Source: Candidatus Atribacter fermentans
Lineage (GTDB): Bacteria > Atribacterota > Atribacteria > Atribacterales > Atribacteraceae
Length of the DNA stretch: 8,468 nt
Direction of reading: 5' to 3'
Assembly (NCBI GenBank): GCA_012517485.1
Contig: JAAYUT010000062.1
Span: 1-8,468, forward strand
The translations under genes were made by a program, and so were the position numbers. Shown piece by piece: positions 5,905 through 8,468 of this stretch (the stretch's first letter is position 1; every line of letters begins with the position of its first letter). The notes beneath the pieces were generated by a model, which had not been told where the DNA came from, did not search any database, and saw only the letters and a program-made list of their open reading frames with translations.

Positions 5905-5944
5905 GGGGGGAAATTTTCCCCCTTTAGAAAAGGGGGTTAGGGGG
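5905..5944. repeat. G-run/C-run palindromic repeat module
   Basis: CCCCCTTT (5918-5925) and AAAGGGGG (5929-5936) form an 8-bp hairpin with a 3-nt loop. Additional G runs at 5905-5910 and 5940-5944 could each compete for the single C run. On the minus strand this reads as the CCCCCTAACCCCCTTT-type repeat that I recall as widespread in bacterial intergenic regions. It could weakly terminate transcription in either direction (ATTTGATTTTT follows on plus). Confidence 0.55.
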
Positions 5945-5963
5945 ATTTGATTTTTAACTGTTC

Positions 5964-6002
5964 CGTCATTGCGAGGAGCATCTTATGCGACGTGGCAATC
6001 TC
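5964..6002. repeat. Imperfect palindromic repeat with ATTGC/GCAAT arms
   Basis: The module starts CGTCATTGCGAGGAGC and ends GCGACGTGGCAATCTC. The outer arms ATTGC (5968-5972) and GCAAT (5995-5999) and the inner arms GCAT (5978-5981) and ATGC (5985-5988) are complementary. This wording is typical of a dispersed intergenic repeat I recall from many environmental bacterial genomes. Confidence 0.55.
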
Positions 6003-6038
6003 ATTTAGTAAATTTTTTAAAGATAATTAAAAGATGAA

Positions 6039-6072
6039 ATCCTCACGCCCTCAAAAAGCGAGGGCTCAGGAT
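6039..6072. repeat. Palindromic repeat with ATCCT/AGGAT and GCCCTC/GAGGGC arms
   Basis: Outer arms ATCCT (6039-6043) and AGGAT (6068-6072) enclose the inner hairpin GCCCTC (6047-6052) and GAGGGC (6060-6065) with a 7-nt loop. It follows the ATTGC/GCAAT module by 36 nt. It might also act as a weak terminator for rdgB on the minus strand, but the T-rich tail there is poor. Confidence 0.55.
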
Positions 6073-6119
6073 GACAGCAATTTTAGTTCTAGAGTAATTT
6101 TTGAATAGAAGAAGGTTTT

Positions 6120-6722
6120 TTACATATCAGTTAAAAGAAATTCTGCCATTCTGCGAAAAGCAATTGCTCGGTGACTGAAACGGTTTTTTATTTTTTCACC
6201 CAACTCGGCGAAGGTTTTTTGATAGGGAGGAAGGATAAAGATGGGGTCATAACCAAAGCCCGAATTTCCTCGAATTTCCTGGGAAATAAATCCATGACAA
6301 CGGCCTTCGAAAATTTTTTCACCTTTTTGCCATACCAAGGCTGCTACGCATACAAAACAGGCTGATCTTTTTTCTTGAGGCACTTCTTTAAGAAGTTCAA
6401 GTATTTGTTTATTTTTTTCTTTTGAGTCCAAGGTCTCTCCACCAAATCGAGCCGAAAAGAGACCAGGAGCTCCATCAAGTGCATCAATTTCTAAACCAGA
6501 ATCTTCACCAATACAAATATTTCCGCTCATTTTAAAACCATGGTGGGCTTTTAAAAGGGCATTTTCAGTATAACTCGATCCGGTTTCGTTAACTTCCTCG
6601 ACGGAATAGTCTTGAAATAGACTTCTAATAGTCAATGAATAAGGAGATAATATTGCGTTAATTTCCTTAATCTTTCCTTGATTTTTAGAAAGGATGTAAA
6701 TCAATTGGGAAGAGGGTTTCAA
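6120..6722 (-). CDS. rdgB: RdgB/HAM1-type XTP/dITP pyrophosphatase
   Basis: This 200-residue enzyme has the normal family length. It hydrolyses non-canonical purine nucleoside triphosphates (ITP, dITP, XTP) to monophosphates, keeping them out of nucleic acids; it is cytoplasmic. Motifs are SKNQGKIKEI (12-21), EVNETGSSYTENALLKA (43-59), GEDSGLEIDALDGAPGLFSARFGG (72-95, catalytic Asp74), GFGYDPIF (155-162) and SHRAIA (183-188). The acidic pair usually written DDSGL is EDSGL here, a conservative change. The TTG start overlaps the rph stop codon (TTGA) and has AAAGAGG about 6 nt upstream, inside rph; no ATG is better placed. Order after rph is the same as in Bacillus (rph-ysnA). It is the last gene of the operon, facing glnK across the repeat-filled spacer. 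No key residue is missing. Confidence 0.95.
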   Translation of the reverse strand: MKPSSQLIYILSKNQGKIKEINAILSPYSLTIRSLFQDYSVEEVNETGSSYTENALLKAHHGFKMSGNICIGEDSGLEIDALDGAPGLFSARFGGETLDSKEKNKQILELLKEVPQEKRSACFVCVAALVWQKGEKIFEGRCHGFISQEIRGNSGFGYDPIFILPPYQKTFAELGEKIKNRFSHRAIAFRRMAEFLLTDM

Positions 6723-7528
6723 GGAAGGCCTCTTTCTAATAAAACCTTCTTTTGGATAGCTATTATGTCTTTGATTCCTTTTTGAGCTAAGGCGAGTAGT
6801 CGATTCAGTGTTTCTTGGTTAAAGGGGTCCCCTTCAGCAGTACCCTGAATTTCAACAAATTGTCCCTTGCCCGTCATGACAACGTTCATGTCAACCTGAG
6901 CCATTGAATCTTCTTCAAAATTGAGGTCAAGGAGGTCTTTACCGTTAACGACTCCCACACTCACTGCAGCTAAATAATCTTTCAGAAGATTACCTGATTG
7001 GAGTAAGCCTCGATCTATATAATTCCAAAGGGCATCAACTAAAGCAATGAAAGATCCATTGATTGCCAGAGTGCGGGTTCCTCCATCAGCTTGAATCACA
7101 TCACAATCGATGAGAATAGTTCGTTCACCAAGAAGGTCCATATTCATCACTGAACGAAGGGCACGACCAATAAGACGCTGGATTTCATGAGTACGGCCTC
7201 CAACCCGACCTTTAATAGATTCGCGAACATTCCTTGTCGATGTAGCTCGAGGAATCATAGCATATTCAGCAGTAATCCACCCTTGGTTGGATCCTCTCAG
7301 AAAAAGAGGCACTTTATCTTCTATGGTTGCTGAACAGACAATACGATTATTCCCTTCTTCAATTAAAACTGAGCCTTCAGCTGCTCTAAGATAATTTCTG
7401 GTGATCATGAGAGGGCGAATCTCATCGTAGTTTCGACCATCGTTTCTTAAGCGGATATCATCACGTTCTTTCTTTAAAAAAGAATTTAAATCCTGAAAAC
7501 TATTGAATTTCTGCAATGAGTTTTTCAT
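6719..7528 (-). CDS. rph: Ribonuclease PH
   Basis: Phosphorolytic 3'-5' exoribonuclease that trims tRNA 3' ends; it works as a hexameric ring in the cytoplasm. With the chosen ATG it has 269 residues, against about 240 usual, because some 25 residues precede the normal RNDGR opening (28-32). Family blocks are GWITAEYAMIPRAT (83-96), GRTHEIQRLIGRALR (111-125), DCDVIQADGGTRT (141-153, phosphate-binding Arg152), DLNFEEDSMAQVDMNVV (201-217) and FVEIQGTAEGDPF (224-236). The start is uncertain: ATG at 7526-7528 lies inside gerM with GGAAAGGG close before it, and TTG at 7514-7516 or 7553-7555 are alternatives. All overlap the 3' end of gerM, so translation is coupled. The stop overlaps the rdgB TTG start by 4 nt. 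Function is firm, the N terminus is not. Confidence 0.93.
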   Translation of the reverse strand: MKNSLQKFNSFQDLNSFLKKERDDIRLRNDGRNYDEIRPLMITRNYLRAAEGSVLIEEGNNRIVCSATIEDKVPLFLRGSNQGWITAEYAMIPRATSTRNVRESIKGRVGGRTHEIQRLIGRALRSVMNMDLLGERTILIDCDVIQADGGTRTLAINGSFIALVDALWNYIDRGLLQSGNLLKDYLAAVSVGVVNGKDLLDLNFEEDSMAQVDMNVVMTGKGQFVEIQGTAEGDPFNQETLNRLLALAQKGIKDIIAIQKKVLLERGLP

Positions 7529-8105
7529 CCCTTTCCAATGGTTCTGATATATCAATGTGTCCGCAGAGTGTGGTTTCTTCTTTCCCGTCGATTAAAATTT
7601 TAATTCGTTTAACGTCGGGAAGTGAGGTTAAAGTATCGACAATACTGAAAATACTAAGAAGTTCTTGAGTGGTTCCTCCTGATTGCTTGTCTTTCATTTC
7701 ATGGCTGAGGTCAACGTAGACAACCCCACTTTCGGTGAAAACACCGTTTAACCGAGTCGATTCAGGAAATGGGCTATAATGAGATGAAAGTTGTGGACCT
7801 CTTAATAATTCTTGAAGAACCGACTCAAGCAGGTTATTGCTCTTTTTAATGAGTCGTTTTTCGGCAACTAAACCAGTAAATTCCTCATCGGTAAAATAGA
7901 GAACCACTTCAACTGTGGAATCGTTAATTCCTAAAGGAGTTTGACCAGTCGAAAGAAACCCTGTATCATCTGGAGTTTCATTGTTCTTTTTTCCTCCTGG
8001 AATCAAATATTCACCAGCATAGACGATCGCAAAAAAAACTGCCATACCGATAAGGATATATAAAATTGGATGAAGAAAAGCCAGCCTTTTTTTTCTTCTT
8101 TTCAT
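7500..8105 (-). CDS. GerMN-domain membrane-anchored protein
   Basis: This 201-residue protein has a basic N terminus (MKRRKKR), one hydrophobic segment (about 11-34), a low-complexity linker (about 35-62) and a C-terminal GerMN domain. The domain shows ESVLQELLRGP (94-104), GVVYVDLSHE (127-136), a helix around SIFSIVDTLTSLPDVKRIKILIDG (151-174) and the close CGHIDISEPLERD (181-193). It is probably anchored in the membrane with the domain outside. GerM of Bacillus is needed for spore germination and cortex, but the domain is also common in non-spore-formers, so no sporulation role can be claimed. The ATG has GAGGA about 10 nt upstream, overlapping the amidase stop (gap 6 nt). Neighbourhood of a cell-wall amidase supports an envelope role. 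Its last 29 nt overlap rph as annotated. Confidence 0.88.
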   Translation of the reverse strand: MKRRKKRLAFLHPILYILIGMAVFFAIVYAGEYLIPGGKKNNETPDDTGFLSTGQTPLGINDSTVEVVLYFTDEEFTGLVAEKRLIKKSNNLLESVLQELLRGPQLSSHYSPFPESTRLNGVFTESGVVYVDLSHEMKDKQSGGTTQELLSIFSIVDTLTSLPDVKRIKILIDGKEETTLCGHIDISEPLERDEKLIAEIQ

Positions 8106-8111
8106 TCGGAT

Positions 8112-8468
8112 TTATTCCTCAAGAAATTTTTTTAACTCAGAGCTTGACATAAATTGTTTGATACCAACCACAATTCCTTGTACCAGTTTGTCTTGGAAGG
8201 TTCCATTAGCTAAGTTTTTCGCTTCAGCAGGGTTACTCAAAAAACCAATTTCAATCAAACAAGAGGGAAAATACATTCCTTTTAGTAAGATAAGGGGTGC
8301 TTCCTTTAGCCCTCTTGATGTTTGACTAGTTTCTTTAACAATATTTTTCTCGATTAACGAACCAAGTTTCATACTCACGTTGCGGCTTCCTAAATAATAA
8401 GATTCAAGAAGTGTAGAGTTAATTTTTCCGTTATGTCCTTCGTTATACCCTTCGGAAATAAAGCGTTG
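8112..8468 (-). CDS. N-acetylmuramoyl-L-alanine amidase (Amidase_3), C-terminal part
   Basis: The frame stays open to the window edge, so only the last 118 residues are seen; the true start lies outside. It matches the C-terminal part of zinc-dependent Amidase_3 enzymes that cut the bond between MurNAc and the stem peptide. In the visible fragment, ESYYLGS (22-28) corresponds to the ETYY block, SRGLKEAPLILLKGMYFPS (51-69) to the RGVK...VLR segment, and IEIGFLSNPAE (72-82) contains the expected catalytic Glu73. ISEGYN (4-9) aligns with the usual SIHxN, but Gly7 stands where the zinc-binding His is expected. A GTG internal to the frame at 8376-8378 is not the real start. It is first of the visible amidase-gerM-rph-rdgB run, 6 nt from gerM. 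Family is confident; activity is uncertain. Confidence 0.85.
   Translation of the reverse strand, partial: QRFISEGYNEGHNGKINSTLLESYYLGSRNVSMKLGSLIEKNIVKETSQTSRGLKEAPLILLKGMYFPSCLIEIGFLSNPAEAKNLANGTFQDKLVQGIVVGIKQFMSSSELKKFLEE

Noticed and set aside
5827..6072. CRISPR array
   Set aside because: The palindromes differ from one another in sequence and there is no regular repeat-spacer unit.

Overview
The window looks like chromosomal DNA from an anaerobic, AT-rich bacterium (GC content looks like about 40%). Shine-Dalgarno sequences are strong, TTG and GTG starts are frequent, and genes are packed with 4-17 nt gaps or short overlaps. The order amidase - GerMN protein - RNase PH - RdgB-type pyrophosphatase recalls Firmicutes (gerM-rph-ysnA in Bacillus). 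The intergenic palindromes resemble repeats I remember from Clostridia-like and candidate-phylum genomes such as Atribacterota. That taxonomic guess is low confidence and rests on general impression, not a search.

Layout. (1) 47-913, minus: a class II (zinc) ketose-bisphosphate aldolase with its own promoter and a small operator-like dyad. (2) 3494-1051, minus: a two-gene operon with a class I aminotransferase, then a DRE-TIM Claisen-condensing synthase (homocitrate synthase/NifV/Re-citrate synthase group). It has a good sigma-A type promoter at 3702-3730 and an unusually long leader of about 200 nt with mutually exclusive foldings. (3) 3495-4080: a 586-nt divergent control region holding tandem repeats, promoters for both directions, an intrinsic terminator 184 nt before amtB, and a 22-bp dyad. 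(4) 4081-5731, plus: amtB-glnK, an ammonium channel and its P-II partner. (5) 5732-6119: a gene-free convergent spacer filled with several different palindromic modules. (6) 8468-6120, minus: a tightly coupled run of amidase (cut by the window edge), GerMN lipoprotein-like/membrane protein, rph and rdgB.

How it fits together. The centre of the window pairs ammonium uptake and P-II sensing with a divergent operon that may make a tricarboxylic acid precursor and move amino groups. If the synthase is a Re-citrate synthase, the operon would supply 2-oxoglutarate/glutamate carbon skeletons for the ammonium brought in by AmtB, and P-II senses 2-oxoglutarate. If it is a homocitrate synthase, nitrogenase cofactor or lysine synthesis would be the theme, but no other gene for those pathways is visible. 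The right-hand operon is housekeeping: cell-wall hydrolysis, an envelope protein, tRNA 3'-end trimming and nucleotide-pool cleaning.

I see no clear new defence system, mobile element, CRISPR array, tRNA or rRNA. The most interesting unexplained material is non-coding: the two leaders flanking the divergent region, the palindrome cluster, and an apparent loss of a zinc ligand in the partial amidase.
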